A DNA stretch of 64,000 nt, taken from contig JBHJIR010000053.1 in NCBI GenBank assembly GCA_050043265.1, positions 1 through 64,000 on the forward strand, given 5' to 3'. Position numbers and translations under genes: made by a program. The notes under the pieces were generated by a model. That model searched no databases and was not told the DNA's origin. It was given only the letters and a program-made list of their open reading frames with translations. Shown one piece after another: positions 27,340-37,665 of the stretch. Each line of letters opens with the position of its first letter. Position 1 is the first letter of the stretch. This stretch comes from Pelagibius sp050043265 (GTDB lineage: Bacteria; Pseudomonadota; Alphaproteobacteria; Kiloniellales; Kiloniellaceae).

Positions 27340-27933
27340 ATGCTGAAAGAATCCATAGAGCACGCCGCCCTGGTGATCGTCGACTTCCAGAAGGCCATCG
27401 ACGATCCCAAATGGGGGCCCCGCAACAACCCGGATGCCGAAGCGCGGACGGCGGAGTTGCTCGCCACCTGGCGCGCGGCCGGGCGGCCGGTCGTTCACGT
27501 CCAGCACCTGTCCCGCGAAGCCGACTCGCCCTACCGGCCGGGCCAACCAGGCTGCGACTTCAAGGAGGCCCTGGCCCCCGGGCCCGGCGAGATGCTGGTG
27601 CAGAAGCGCACCAATAACGCCTTCATCGATACCGGCCTGGAGGCCGCCCTGCGCGACCGCGGCGTCGAGGCCGTGGTGATCGCCGGGGTGCTGCTGCACA
27701 ACTCCGTCGACGCCACGGTACGCATGGCCGCCAACCTGGGCTTTGCCACCTGGGTGGTGGCGGACGCCACGGCCAGTGTCGACATCGTCGATCTGACGGG
27801 CCGCCGCTGGCCGGCGGAGGACGTCCATGCCCTGAGCCTCGCCCAGCTCAGCGGCGAATACGCCCGGATCGTCACGACCGAAGCCCTGCTGCGGGTAGCC
27901 AGGACCCTTGTTGTCCCCCAAGCCTGCGCCTAA
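27340..27933 (+). CDS. Isochorismatase-fold (cysteine hydrolase-like) protein with Cys-to-Ser change
   Basis: A protein of about 197 residues with the isochorismatase fold. The Asp of ALVIVDFQKAI (near residue 15) and the Lys of MLVQKRTNNAFIDT (near 90) match the catalytic Asp and Lys. The nucleophile Cys, expected in a G-V-x-x-H-x-C-V context, is Ser here: GVLLHNSVDATVRMAANLGF, codon TCC. Hydrolases of this family use Cys, whereas EntB/PhzD-type isochorismatases lack it and have Gly. The substrate is unknown. The ATG at 27340 was chosen over an in-frame TTG at 27322. Confidence 0.8.
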   Translation: MLKESIEHAALVIVDFQKAIDDPKWGPRNNPDAEARTAELLATWRAAGRPVVHVQHLSREADSPYRPGQPGCDFKEALAPGPGEMLVQKRTNNAFIDTGLEAALRDRGVEAVVIAGVLLHNSVDATVRMAANLGFATWVVADATASVDIVDLTGRRWPAEDVHALSLAQLSGEYARIVTTEALLRVARTLVVPQACA

Positions 27934-28017
27934 ACTTGCCGCCGGGTATCAGTGCACCTGGGAAGCGATTCCGGGTATTGCCCGCCGGCACGGCCGGACC
28001 GGGACGCGGGAGAGAGA

Positions 28018-29103
<1,086 letters not shown>

Positions 29104-29228
29104 GGGCGACAGCATCTTCGCTGCTGGCCCACGGTGCAGCCCCCCTGCCCCTTGCGGCGGACGTGCGACACCCCATTTCTCGATGAGGCAAAGCACCGAA
29201 CCACAGCACAACGAGGAGGAGCCTAAAA

Positions 29229-29863
29229 TGGCGTTACAACTGGGTGATACCGCGCCGGATTTCACGGCGGAATCCACTGAAGGTGAAATCTCGCTGCACA
29301 GCTATGGCAGCGGTAGCTGGGTGGTACTGTTCTCCCACCCCAAGGATTTTACGCCCGTATGCACCACCGAACTGGGCGCAGTCGCTAAGCTGAAACCCGA
29401 GTTCGACTAACGCAACGTCAAGGTTCTGGGTCTTTCGGTCGACCCCCTGAAAGATCACAACGCCTGGGTTGGCGATATCGCGGAAACCCAGGGCACCGCT
29501 TTGAACTTTCCTCTGCTGGCAGATCCGGAACGGAAGGTCGCCGGTCTCTACGGCATGATCCATCCCAATGCCAACGATACCCTGACCGTTCGCTCGGTAT
29601 TCGTGATCGATCCCAACAAGAAGATCCGCCTGACCCTCACCTACCCGGCGAGCACCGGTCGCAACTTCGATGAACTGCTGCGCGTCATCGACTCGTTGCA
29701 GCTGACCGACAAGCACAAGGTCGCCACACCGGTAAACTGGAAGCACGGCGATGATTGCATCATCGTCCCCTCGGTGAACAACGAGGATGCCAAGAAGATG
29801 TATCCCGGCGGCTGGGATGAGAAGAAACCTTATCTGCGTCTGGTAAAGCAACCGGGTTTGTGA
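29229..29863 (+). pseudogene. 1-Cys peroxiredoxin (AhpC/TSA, Prx6 type) with an in-frame stop
   Basis: The gene reads MALQLGDTAPDFTAESTEGE, then VLFSHPKDFTPVCTTELGAV with the peroxidatic Cys, and meets TAA at 29408-29410 after KPEFD. The same frame resumes at once with RNVKVLGLSVDPLKDHNAWV and runs to 29863, giving a full Prx6-like C-terminus (PGGWDEKKPYLRLVKQPGL). Homologues read EFxKRNVKV, so AAA to TAA is the simplest change. Codons such as TTA and GGT make this gene less GC-rich than its neighbours. AGGAGGAG lies upstream of the ATG. Either a nonsense mutation, a base error or read-through. Confidence 0.85.
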
Positions 29864-29903
29864 AACGGCCCGGCGCCTGACGCTGCGGCGGCGAATTGTT
29901 GAC

Positions 29904-29942
29904 ATAAAAAAAACAGGCCGGCCCGATCCCGGGCCGGCCTGT
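29904..29942 (-). terminator. Terminator of the YheT-like gene
   Basis: ACAGGCCGGCCCG (29913-29925) pairs with CGGGCCGGCCTGT (29930-29942), a 13-bp stem. On the minus strand it runs into eight T residues. It can also end the plus-strand peroxiredoxin transcript, but less well, since only GTTC follows there. Confidence 0.8.
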
Positions 29943-29970
29943 TCATGAGTGGCCTGAAAGCCACCTTATA

Positions 29971-30978
29971 TCAGGAGAAAAACGCTTCGGCGGCAAGGTC
30001 GTGCCAGGCCGCCGCCCGGTCCCGGCCGTGGAACCCGACATGTCCACCCGCCGCCGTGAGCCGCAGGCAGAGCGCCGGATTGGCCGGCCAATCGAAACTC
30101 TCGTAGGTCTCGGCCGGAATCCAGGGATCGTCCCCGGCATGCACCAGCAGGGTCGGCGTCTTGATCGCCGGCAGGAACCTCAACCCTGAACACTGACGAT
30201 AGTAGTCGTCCGCCCCGGCAAAGCTGTTGCGTGGGGCGATCACCTGCTCGTCGTAAGCGTAGACGCTGTCGGCGCTGACGATGGCGGCGCGCTCAGCCGG
30301 AGAGAGGTCGCGGGGCGTGGCCAGCGCCTCGGCGCGCATCTGGCCCAGCAGGTAGCGGTGATAGACCCAGTTGCGCGGCTGCATGAGGCAGACCTGCGCA
30401 GCCTTCAGGTCAATGGGCGCCGAGACGCTGACCGCAGCGGTCACCGGGAATGCCGTCCCCTCCTCCGCCAGGAAACGCAGCAGCAGGTTGGCGCCAAGGG
30501 AATAGCCCATCAGGTAGAGACCGGCGCCGAAGTCGACGCCCGCTTCACGCAGTTCCAGCAGCGCGTCGCGCAGGTCGCCACTGCGCCCGGCGTGATACTG
30601 ATCACCGCAGAGCGGGCGTGACTCGCCCGCCCCACGCAGATTGAGGCGGACCACCGAATAGCCCCGGGCCAGAAAGAAGGCGGCGGAGGCCCGAACATAG
30701 AGGCTGTCGGCGCTGCCGGTCAGGCCGTGCAGCAGCACGACCAGCCCGCGCGCCGATGGGGCGGAGCGGTGAAGACTCGCCACCAGCCGGTCGCCGCTGC
30801 CGTCGTCGAGGGCAAGTTCCAACCGCTCCGCCGGCCAAGGGTCGAGGTCGTGGTTCGGTCGAATCAGGAAATTGCGCAGGGTCTGCAGGTCACCGCCGAG
30901 CCAGGGAAAGCGGGGCCGGAAAGACGCCGTATGCGGCAACCGACCATCCGCCGGGACGCTCACGCAGCGGCCAGCCAT
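29971..30978 (-). CDS. YheT-type alpha/beta hydrolase
   Basis: A hydrolase of about 335 residues of the YheT/ABHD1-3 group. Seen are HTASFRPRFPWLGGDLQTL at the N-terminus, GLVVLLHGLTGSADSLYVRA (oxyanion region), the nucleophile elbow LMGYSLGANLLLRFLAEEG, and the C-terminal His in TAAGGHVGFHG. The Asp is in VHAGDDPWIP. The chosen ATG overlaps the upstream hydrolase by 19 bases. A GTG at 30963, overlapping the upstream stop, is an alternative. The substrate, probably an ester, is unknown. Confidence 0.85.
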   Translation of the reverse strand: MAGRCVSVPADGRLPHTASFRPRFPWLGGDLQTLRNFLIRPNHDLDPWPAERLELALDDGSGDRLVASLHRSAPSARGLVVLLHGLTGSADSLYVRASAAFFLARGYSVVRLNLRGAGESRPLCGDQYHAGRSGDLRDALLELREAGVDFGAGLYLMGYSLGANLLLRFLAEEGTAFPVTAAVSVSAPIDLKAAQVCLMQPRNWVYHRYLLGQMRAEALATPRDLSPAERAAIVSADSVYAYDEQVIAPRNSFAGADDYYRQCSGLRFLPAIKTPTLLVHAGDDPWIPAETYESFDWPANPALCLRLTAAGGHVGFHGRDRAAAWHDLAAEAFFS

Positions 30979-31811
30979 CGGCGGATGGGATCGGTCTGGT
31001 TCGGGTCCAGCAATGCCGGGGCATGGCCGCAGCCGGCGAACTCGATGACCTCGGCGCGCGGGCCGCGGTGCTGCATCCCGGCCGCCGTTTCCGGCAACAG
31101 CAGGTCGGACTCCGCCCCGCGTAGAACCAGAGTCGGGCGCTGGATCGCATCCCACAATGGCCAGAGGTCGATGTCGGCCAACTCGCCCTGACGCAGCGGC
31201 TCGACGATCCGCGGATCGTAGTGCAGGCGCCAGCTGTCGCCGTCGCGGCGCAGCGAGGTCTCCGTGAGGTGGCGCCACTGGACATCGCTGAGAGCGCCGA
31301 AGCTGCTGTAGGTCTTGCGAAGATAGGCCTCGGCGGCGGCAAGGTCGGTGAATTGAGGGTTGTTGCCGAAGTAGGCCAGAATGCGCGCCAGCGCCGCCTT
31401 GGGGATGAAGGGGCCGACGTCGTTCATCACCAGGCGGCGCACGGGATTATCGGGCTGCGCGGCCAACATCATGCCGATCAGCCCACCCATGGAGGTGCCG
31501 ACGATATCCACCTGCCCGCAACCGAGCCGCGCGATCAGCGTCACGGTGTCGGCCAGATACTGCGGGTAGCCGTAGTCCAGCGGGTCGCGCAGCCAACCGC
31601 TGTCGCCGCGGCCGACGACATCGGCGCAGATCACCCGGCGGCCATCGCCGGCCAGGGCCGCGGCCAGGCTGTCAAAATCCCGCGCATTGCGCCCCAGACC
31701 ATGCAGGCAGAGCACCGGCACCGGATGCGTCGGGCCGCTTTCCCGGTAGGCGACCTTGTGAAAACCGGTCTTCGAAAGGCAGTCAACGCCGTTGGTGCGC
31801 ACCGCATCCAT
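30960..31811 (-). CDS. Alpha/beta-fold hydrolase
   Basis: A 283-residue hydrolase. The oxyanion motif VLCLHGLGRNARDFDSLAAA, the nucleophile elbow DIVGTSMGGLIGMMLAAQPD (Ser in GTSMG), and the C-terminal His in GCGHAPALLDPNQ define the family; an Asp in LRGAESDLLLPE is the likely third residue. It overlaps the start of the YheT-like gene and follows the decarboxylase gene by 6 bases, so the three form one transcript. No substrate can be inferred. Confidence 0.85.
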   Translation of the reverse strand: MDAVRTNGVDCLSKTGFHKVAYRESGPTHPVPVLCLHGLGRNARDFDSLAAALAGDGRRVICADVVGRGDSGWLRDPLDYGYPQYLADTVTLIARLGCGQVDIVGTSMGGLIGMMLAAQPDNPVRRLVMNDVGPFIPKAALARILAYFGNNPQFTDLAAAEAYLRKTYSSFGALSDVQWRHLTETSLRRDGDSWRLHYDPRIVEPLRQGELADIDLWPLWDAIQRPTLVLRGAESDLLLPETAAGMQHRGPRAEVIEFAGCGHAPALLDPNQTDPIRRWLAAA

Positions 31812-31817
31812 GGCGGG

Positions 31818-32978
31818 TCAGGCCGCCGCCAAGGCCGGCGGCGCGTCGAAGACCTGCACGAAGGTCTCCGGATAGAATCCGTTGAAGCGCGTCGCCAGGG
31901 CGTTCGAGTAGGCGCCGACCTGGTCGATCTCGATCCAATCGCCCTCGCGCACGTCGTCCGGCAAGGCAAAGGTACCGGGCAGCACGTCGAGAGAATCGCA
32001 GGTCGGCCCATTGAGGGCGAACTCGGCCAAGGTTTCCGAGACCGGACCGTCGAGCCGGATCAGCCGCGCCGGCAGGCGGATCGCCACCTGGGACATCTCC
32101 GACAGGCTGCCGTAAATACCATCGTTGATGTAGAGGCGCTCGCCCTTGCGCAACTGGACCTGGGTCAGCAGCGAACAGCCATGCGCCACCAGCGCGCGTC
32201 CCGGCTCGGCGAAAATCTCGGTGTTCGGATTCAACCTCAACTGCTTCAGGCCGCGGCGGATCGCATCCATGAAGGTCGCCAATTCCGGCACCGGGCGATC
32301 GCCGTAGGCCGCCGGAAAGCCGCCGCCGACGTCGATGCAGACCGGCTCGACCCCGGCCTGACGGATAATCCCGCCGAGCCGCTCCAAAGCGGAAGAATAA
32401 GCCTCCGGACTGCGGCACTGGGAACCGACGTGGAAGGCCAGCCCCACGGCGCAGCCCTGCGTGCTGGCGGCCTTCATCAGCTCGGCCGCCTCGTCCGGCG
32501 CCGCGCCGAACTTGGCCGCCAGGTGATAGAGCGCATCATCGGCGGGCGGCGTGCTCACCCGCACGATGATCGTGATGCCCGACGCGCCCACCTCATCGAT
32601 CACCTTGTTCAGCTCATCGAGGTGGTCGACGACGAAGTGATGGACGCCATAGACCTTGAATGCCGAGGTAATGACGGCGCGCGCCTTCACCGGGTGCATG
32701 AAGTAGGTGTGGGCGTCGTCGTAGCTGTCACAGATCTGGGCGATTTCGGTCAGCGAGGCCGTGTCGAAGTGGCGGATGCCACCCTTGTACAACGCATTCA
32801 GCACCAGAGGGTGCGGATTGCACTTCACGGCATAGAGCACGGTGCCGGGAAACTGGCTGACGAAACGCCTGGCGCTGGCCGCCAGGACATCCGGGCGCAG
32901 ACAGTAAACCGGGTAACTCGGCCGCAGCGCCTCGGCGACGGCCGTTACGTCCGCGAACTTGCCTTTATCAACCGCCAC
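31818..32978 (-). CDS. Ornithine/lysine decarboxylase, type III PLP
   Basis: A 386-residue alanine-racemase-fold decarboxylase. The PLP lysine is in VLYAVKCNPHPLVLNALYKG. HVGSQCRSPEAYSSALERL, VCIDVGGGFPAAYGDRPVPE and EPGRALVAHGCSLL bind the cofactor, and the active-site Cys is in NGPTCDSLDVLPG. This is the ornithine decarboxylase type that supplies putrescine; some relatives also use lysine. The GTG at 32978 has AGAGGG 8 bases upstream. ATG starts at 33032 or 33029 lack a binding site. Confidence 0.88.
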   Translation of the reverse strand: MAVDKGKFADVTAVAEALRPSYPVYCLRPDVLAASARRFVSQFPGTVLYAVKCNPHPLVLNALYKGGIRHFDTASLTEIAQICDSYDDAHTYFMHPVKARAVITSAFKVYGVHHFVVDHLDELNKVIDEVGASGITIIVRVSTPPADDALYHLAAKFGAAPDEAAELMKAASTQGCAVGLAFHVGSQCRSPEAYSSALERLGGIIRQAGVEPVCIDVGGGFPAAYGDRPVPELATFMDAIRRGLKQLRLNPNTEIFAEPGRALVAHGCSLLTQVQLRKGERLYINDGIYGSLSEMSQVAIRLPARLIRLDGPVSETLAEFALNGPTCDSLDVLPGTFALPDDVREGDWIEIDQVGAYSNALATRFNGFYPETFVQVFDAPPALAAA

Positions 32979-33093
32979 TGCGAATGCCCTCTGCCTGCAA
33001 TGGGCGCCCCGGGGACAACCCAGATGCATCATCTATAAGAAGCAACGGGCGCGGCCACAAGAGGAAGTGTCGCAGCAGGGGCCTCCGCCGGCC

Positions 33094-34551
33094 TCAACCG
33101 ATGCCCAGGAGCCGCATCCGCGCGCCGGAAGCATCGCGCAGATTGCGCAGTAAACCGCGCATCTCCTGCCCCAAGGCGATATGGCCGTCTTTCATGTAGG
33201 CTTCGTGGTTGCCTTCGATCTCGTCGACCACGTAGCGGTAGTTGACCATCAGGCCGCAGGATTGGGCCATGCCGTTGGCCGAGGCATCGCCGAGCCAGTT
33301 GAGCCGTTCCAGCCGGGCGCCGTTGCGCAGGTGGAAGCGGGCCACGGCGTCGAGCGGCTGGCCATCGTCGCGTTTCGAGACCAGATAGCGGGCGGCCAAA
33401 ACCATCAAAGGGCGCTGCAGCGCCCCGGCGACCGCCGGATCCGCGGCCCAGGCACCCTTGCTGAGCACCCCGTTGAGCATCTGCTTCAAACCCTCTTCCT
33501 GGGTCAGCGCCGGCAGTCCGGCAAGATCCTCGGCCGTGAAAACCGCCGCCAGGTCGTCTTCCGGCAAGGCCATCAACCAACGGCGGAAACCGGGGATAGG
33601 CGACAGCGTGGCAAAGATCTTGAGCTTGGGAAATTCGCGCGACAGGGCCTGAACCGCCCGCTTGATCAGGAAATCGCCGAAGGAAATCTGCTTCAGCCCC
33701 TTCTGGGTGTTCGAGATGGAATAGAAGATCGCCGCGTCGGCCAGGGTCGGATCCATCCGCGGCGCCTTTTCGTCGAGCAACGCCTGGATGGAGCTGGCCA
33801 TACCCTGGACCAGGGCAACCTCGACAAAGGCCAGCGGCTCCTCCGGCATACGCGGATGAAACAAGGCATAGCAGCGGCGGTCGGAATCCAGCCGGTTGCG
33901 CAGATCCTGCCAGGAGGTGATCTGGTGCACCGCCTCGTAGGCGACCAGCCTTTCGAGCAGCGAGGCCGGCGAATCCCAGTCGATGGCCTGCAGATCGAGA
34001 AAGCCGGTGTCGAACCACGACAGCAGCAGTTCGCGCAGGTCGTTATCGAGCCCCTTCAGATAGGGATCTGCGCTGCGCAGGGCCAGCAGGTCAGCCCGCA
34101 GCTCGACCAGGAACTTCACACCCTCGGGCAGCGCATTGACCTGGGTCAGCAGGCGCAGCCGCGGCGGCTGCAACGCCCGGCGCAGGGCGTTCTCGGCCTG
34201 CAAGCGCTCTTCGTCGCTGGCTGCGGCGTGATAGACGGCGATCGCCTTATCCACCGCCTCGGCCGGAACGGCGAATTCCCGGGCCAGCACGCTCAGAAAA
34301 CGCTGCCGCCCCTCGGCGTCCTGCTCCAGGTAGATGCGGCCCAGGGCGGCGGCCCGCATGCGCGCCGACACTTCGCCGCCACGGGCCTCCAGGCAGTCCA
34401 GCATCAGATGCTTCAGGGATTCCGGCCTCGTGGATGCCGGCGCCTTGGACAGACCGACGGTGCGCGCCGCCGACTGGGCAATGTCGCGCCAGGCCGAGGC
34501 CAGATTCGACAGCGTACGTTCGACCAGGTTTTCCTGCGGCATCTCGGACAT
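33094..34551 (-). CDS. Malonyl-CoA decarboxylase
   Basis: A 485-residue MCD enzyme converting malonyl-CoA to acetyl-CoA and CO2. Family segments include the N-terminal helical domain around LDCLEARGGEVSARMRAAAL, then FYSISNTQKGLKQISFGDFL, TLSPIPGFRRWLMALPEDDL (catalytic domain), and FHLRNGARLERLNWLGDASA with the conserved NG near residue 440. YRYVVDEIEGNHEAYMKDGH is near the C-terminus. It lies after the TRAP genes on the same strand, 26 bases from the large permease gene, so it is part of the malonate operon (the matA role). Confidence 0.94.
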   Translation of the reverse strand: MSEMPQENLVERTLSNLASAWRDIAQSAARTVGLSKAPASTRPESLKHLMLDCLEARGGEVSARMRAAALGRIYLEQDAEGRQRFLSVLAREFAVPAEAVDKAIAVYHAAASDEERLQAENALRRALQPPRLRLLTQVNALPEGVKFLVELRADLLALRSADPYLKGLDNDLRELLLSWFDTGFLDLQAIDWDSPASLLERLVAYEAVHQITSWQDLRNRLDSDRRCYALFHPRMPEEPLAFVEVALVQGMASSIQALLDEKAPRMDPTLADAAIFYSISNTQKGLKQISFGDFLIKRAVQALSREFPKLKIFATLSPIPGFRRWLMALPEDDLAAVFTAEDLAGLPALTQEEGLKQMLNGVLSKGAWAADPAVAGALQRPLMVLAARYLVSKRDDGQPLDAVARFHLRNGARLERLNWLGDASANGMAQSCGLMVNYRYVVDEIEGNHEAYMKDGHIALGQEMRGLLRNLRDASGARMRLLGIG

Positions 34552-34577
34552 CCGGCTTCCTTTCTAGATCCCCAGAC

Positions 34578-35906
34578 CTAAATCCCCAGGCCCAACATGG
34601 CGTTCGGCAGCCAGGTGGCAATTGACGGAAAGATGCACAAAAGGACAATTCCCAACACCATCATCAACATGAACGGCAGGGCCCCTTTGAGGATAGTCGG
34701 CAACGAGACGTCCGGCACTATCCCGTTGATGACATAGAGATTTAGGCCCACCGGCGGGGTAATCAATCCAATTTCCATGTTGATCGTGAAGATCACCGCG
34801 AACCAATAGGGATCGAAACCCGCAGAAGTGACGATGGGCAGCAGGATCGGCGCCGTCATGAGAATCACGGCGACCGGCGGCAGGAAGAAGCCGCAGACCA
34901 GCAGGAAGACGTTGATCATCGCCATCAACACCCAGCGGTTCACGTCCAGGGCGGCAATCCACTCGGCGATCGACTGGGTGACGAAGAGGCTGGACAGCAT
35001 GTAGCTGAACAAGGCCGAAGAGCCGATGATCATCAGGATCATCACCGACTCGCGCATGGAATCGCCGAGGATCTCCCAGACCCTCAGCGGCGACCAGTTG
35101 CGCATGAAGAGGCCGTAGACCACCACCACCAGCAGGATGCAGAACAGCGCGCCGACGCCGGCGGCCTCCGACGGCGTGGCAATCCCGCCGTAAAGGACAT
35201 ACAGCACACCGGCGATGATCATGAAGAACGGCAACACCCGCGGCAGCACCACCAGCTTCTCGCGCAAGGTGAAACCGGCTTCGTTCAAGCTGAAGCGGTA
35301 ACCGCCACGCCAGGCGGCAAACAGCGACCAGGCCATGAACAGGCAGGTCAGCATGAAGCCGGGCACGAGCCCGGCAACGAACAGCCGGCCAATCGACGTC
35401 TCGGTCGAAATGCCATAAACGATCATGGTGACCGACGGCGGGATCAGGATACCGAGGGTGCCGCCGGCGGCAATCGCACCGGTCGCCAGACCGTCGGGAT
35501 AGCCGCGCTGGCGCATCTCCGGAATGCCCATCCGGCCGATGGCCGCGCAGGTCGCCGGCGAAGAACCGGAGAGCGCCGCGAAAATCGAGCAGGCCCCGAG
35601 GTTGGAAATGATGAGCCCGCCCGGCACCCGGTGAAGCCAGCGATCCAGCGCCTCGTAGAGATCCTTGCCCGCCGGCGAGGACGCCACCGCAGCCCCCATC
35701 AGAACGAACATCGGGATCGACACCAGGGAGAATTCCGACAGGCCGCCAAAGAAGGTGTCGGCGACGATACCGAGGCTGCCCCAGCCATCGAAGACGACCA
35801 GGAAGCCGAGGGCAACGACCCCCAGGCCGAAGGCAATCGGCGTTCCGGTCGCCAGGACAACGATGGTCACCACGCCGATGATAACGCCGATCTGCAGCGG
35901 GCGCAT
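34578..35906 (-). CDS. TRAP transporter large permease (DctM), probable malonate uptake
   Basis: A 442-residue membrane protein with about 12 hydrophobic segments and the DctM signatures SSPATCAAIGRMGIPEMRQR near residue 115 and GTLGILIPPSVTMIVYGIST near 150. MEIGLITPPVGLNLYVINGI near 390 is also diagnostic. It starts within the last 40 bases of the small-subunit gene. Position between the substrate-binding and small-permease genes and malonyl-CoA decarboxylase points to a malonate transporter (MatM role) by context. Confidence 0.9.
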   Translation of the reverse strand: MRPLQIGVIIGVVTIVVLATGTPIAFGLGVVALGFLVVFDGWGSLGIVADTFFGGLSEFSLVSIPMFVLMGAAVASSPAGKDLYEALDRWLHRVPGGLIISNLGACSIFAALSGSSPATCAAIGRMGIPEMRQRGYPDGLATGAIAAGGTLGILIPPSVTMIVYGISTETSIGRLFVAGLVPGFMLTCLFMAWSLFAAWRGGYRFSLNEAGFTLREKLVVLPRVLPFFMIIAGVLYVLYGGIATPSEAAGVGALFCILLVVVVYGLFMRNWSPLRVWEILGDSMRESVMILMIIGSSALFSYMLSSLFVTQSIAEWIAALDVNRWVLMAMINVFLLVCGFFLPPVAVILMTAPILLPIVTSAGFDPYWFAVIFTINMEIGLITPPVGLNLYVINGIVPDVSLPTILKGALPFMLMMVLGIVLLCIFPSIATWLPNAMLGLGI

Positions 35907-36442
35907 GGCTGGTCTCCCGGTTCAAGCCCGAACGGCATCTCCCGTCCGGTCGCCAAGCAAAGGATGTCCGCGACGTACTGCAGGCACAAGAGACCGATAC
36001 CGACGGGAATGGGCGCATAGGCGATCCACAGCGGCAAGGCCCAGATGGAATCGGTCGTCCAGCCGCCTGTCCAGGCCTCGAGCCAGAGCTCCGCCCCCGA
36101 GAAAGCCAGAACCGCGCAGAAAATCAACGCAAGCGCCGAGGCGAGAAACGCGAGGACCATGCGGGCCCGATGCGGCAGGTAGACCGGCAACAAGTCGACG
36201 TTCACATGACCCTTGCGCAGCAGCACATAGGGGCTGCCGATCAGCGTGGCGCCCACGATGCTGTAGGTCGTGAACTCGGTCTGCCATACCGTCGACTCGT
36301 TGAGCAGATAGCGCATCACGACCATCTGGCACACCACGAGCACGGCGGCGGCGAGGGTCAGCGCCGAGACAATCCCGCAGATCTGCGACAGCCGGCGGAC
36401 GAAGGTAACGAATAGATCCAAGGCGGCCTCAAGCATTCTCAT
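35867..36442 (-). CDS. TRAP transporter small permease (DctQ)
   Basis: A 191-residue protein with four membrane segments and the DctQ core MRYLLNESTVWQTEFTTYSI, then LIGSPYVLLRKGHVNVDLLP. The C-terminal 30 residues are hydrophilic and overlap the start of the large permease gene. It is the small membrane subunit of the tripartite sodium-driven carrier and links DctP delivery to DctM. Substrate by context: malonate (MatQ role). Confidence 0.88.
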   Translation of the reverse strand: MRMLEAALDLFVTFVRRLSQICGIVSALTLAAAVLVVCQMVVMRYLLNESTVWQTEFTTYSIVGATLIGSPYVLLRKGHVNVDLLPVYLPHRARMVLAFLASALALIFCAVLAFSGAELWLEAWTGGWTTDSIWALPLWIAYAPIPVGIGLLCLQYVADILCLATGREMPFGLEPGDQPCARCRSALSSAW

Positions 36443-36522
36443 CGCTTCGGAATAACAACCTTCAGAATACGAGGGGCGCCGGCAGCACTCCGCACCGGCG
36501 CCCCAACGAAAGAAAGCAGCGG

Positions 36523-37548
36523 CTATTCGACGGCCAGCGCCTCACCGATCAGCTCTTTGCCACCGGGAACTTCCTCAGCGAAGATCTTGTAGGACGTCTC
36601 GTTGGCGATATCGCGCCAGGCTTTGGCCTGCTCGGCGTTCATGGTGACGATCTCGACGCCGGCCTTCTTGTAGACCTCGACCAGCTTGTCATCCAGGCCC
36701 TTGGCCTCCGTCGTCATGTATGCCTCGGCATTCTTGCCGGCCGCCATCAGCGCCTTCTGCTGCTCTTCGTTCAAGCTGTCCCAGCTGCGCTTGGACATCA
36801 GAACCGGCTCATACATGAACCACAGCGCATAGTCGCCCGGTGCGGTCAAGCATTTCACCTGTTCGTAGATACGGTAGGACACGAAGCTGCCGGAGCTGGT
36901 GTTGGCGGCGTCCAGAACGCCGGTCTGCATCGCCGTGTAGATCTCCGACGACGGCATGGAGGCGATCGACGCGCCGGCACCGGCCAACATCTGTTCGAAG
37001 GCCGGCCCTGCCGCACGTGTCACCTGGCCCTTCATGGTTTCGGGCCCCAGGATGCACTCTTTCGTCGATGCAAAGCCGCCGGCCAGCCAGGCGTCAGCCA
37101 GCACGACGACACCGGCGTCGTTGATGATCTTCTTGATATCCGCCATGAACGGCGAGCTGTTGAGCCGCAGGGCGTGGTCGTGGTTCTTCACCAGGCCGGG
37201 CATCAACGTCGCGCTGAACTGCGGATGGCGTCCGCTGGCATAGTCCAGCGGGAAAGCGGAAATATCGAGTTGGCCCTTCACCATGGCGTTCCACTGTTCC
37301 TTGGGCTTGAACAGCGAGGCGCCGGGATAGACCTGAATTTCCAGGCCGACATCGGCGGCGGCGACTTCCTTGGCGATCATCTGCACCATCTCGTCGCGCA
37401 CGTCGCCCTTGCCGCCCGGCCACTGGTGCGACGCCTTCAGTTTCACGTCGGCGGCCATGGCGGAGCCCGCCACGGCAAAAGCCATGGCGATTGCCGTCGT
37501 GGAAATGAGGGCACGCGCCGTCTTCGATTTTACATGGATCTTGGACAT
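36523..37548 (-). CDS. TRAP transporter substrate-binding protein (DctP), probable malonate binding
   Basis: A 341-residue periplasmic protein. Signal peptide: about residues 8-33, ending near GSAMA. The DctP core follows: LKASHQWPGGKGDVRDEMVQ, then IQVYPGASLFKPKEQWNAMV. The usual Arg that binds the substrate carboxylate would be in GQVTRAAGPAFEQMLAGAGA. It is the first gene of the minus-strand unit dctP-dctQ-dctM-mcd, and starts 108 bases from the TTGTATACAA operator. Confidence 0.9.
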   Translation of the reverse strand: MSKIHVKSKTARALISTTAIAMAFAVAGSAMAADVKLKASHQWPGGKGDVRDEMVQMIAKEVAAADVGLEIQVYPGASLFKPKEQWNAMVKGQLDISAFPLDYASGRHPQFSATLMPGLVKNHDHALRLNSSPFMADIKKIINDAGVVVLADAWLAGGFASTKECILGPETMKGQVTRAAGPAFEQMLAGAGASIASMPSSEIYTAMQTGVLDAANTSSGSFVSYRIYEQVKCLTAPGDYALWFMYEPVLMSKRSWDSLNEEQQKALMAAGKNAEAYMTTEAKGLDDKLVEVYKKAGVEIVTMNAEQAKAWRDIANETSYKIFAEEVPGGKELIGEALAVE

Positions 37549-37655
37549 TACTGGGTTCCTCCCGGTTGCTCGTTACACGACAGCTACCCGCATTGCGCAG
37601 GTCTGCCTTTTATTCTGGCTGAAACACTAGCGCCGTGCCCGGAGCCTGTCCAGCA

Positions 37656-37665
37656 TTGTATACAA
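37656..37665. promoter_or_regulatory. Palindromic GntR-type operator TTGTATACAA
   Basis: A perfect 10-base palindrome in the 173-base divergent promoter region between dctP (minus) and the GntR regulator (plus). GntR/FadR-type proteins bind short palindromes of this kind, and the malonate regulator MatR of rhizobia is reported to bind a TTGTATACAA-like site. It is 57 bases upstream of the regulator ATG. Confidence 0.65.
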
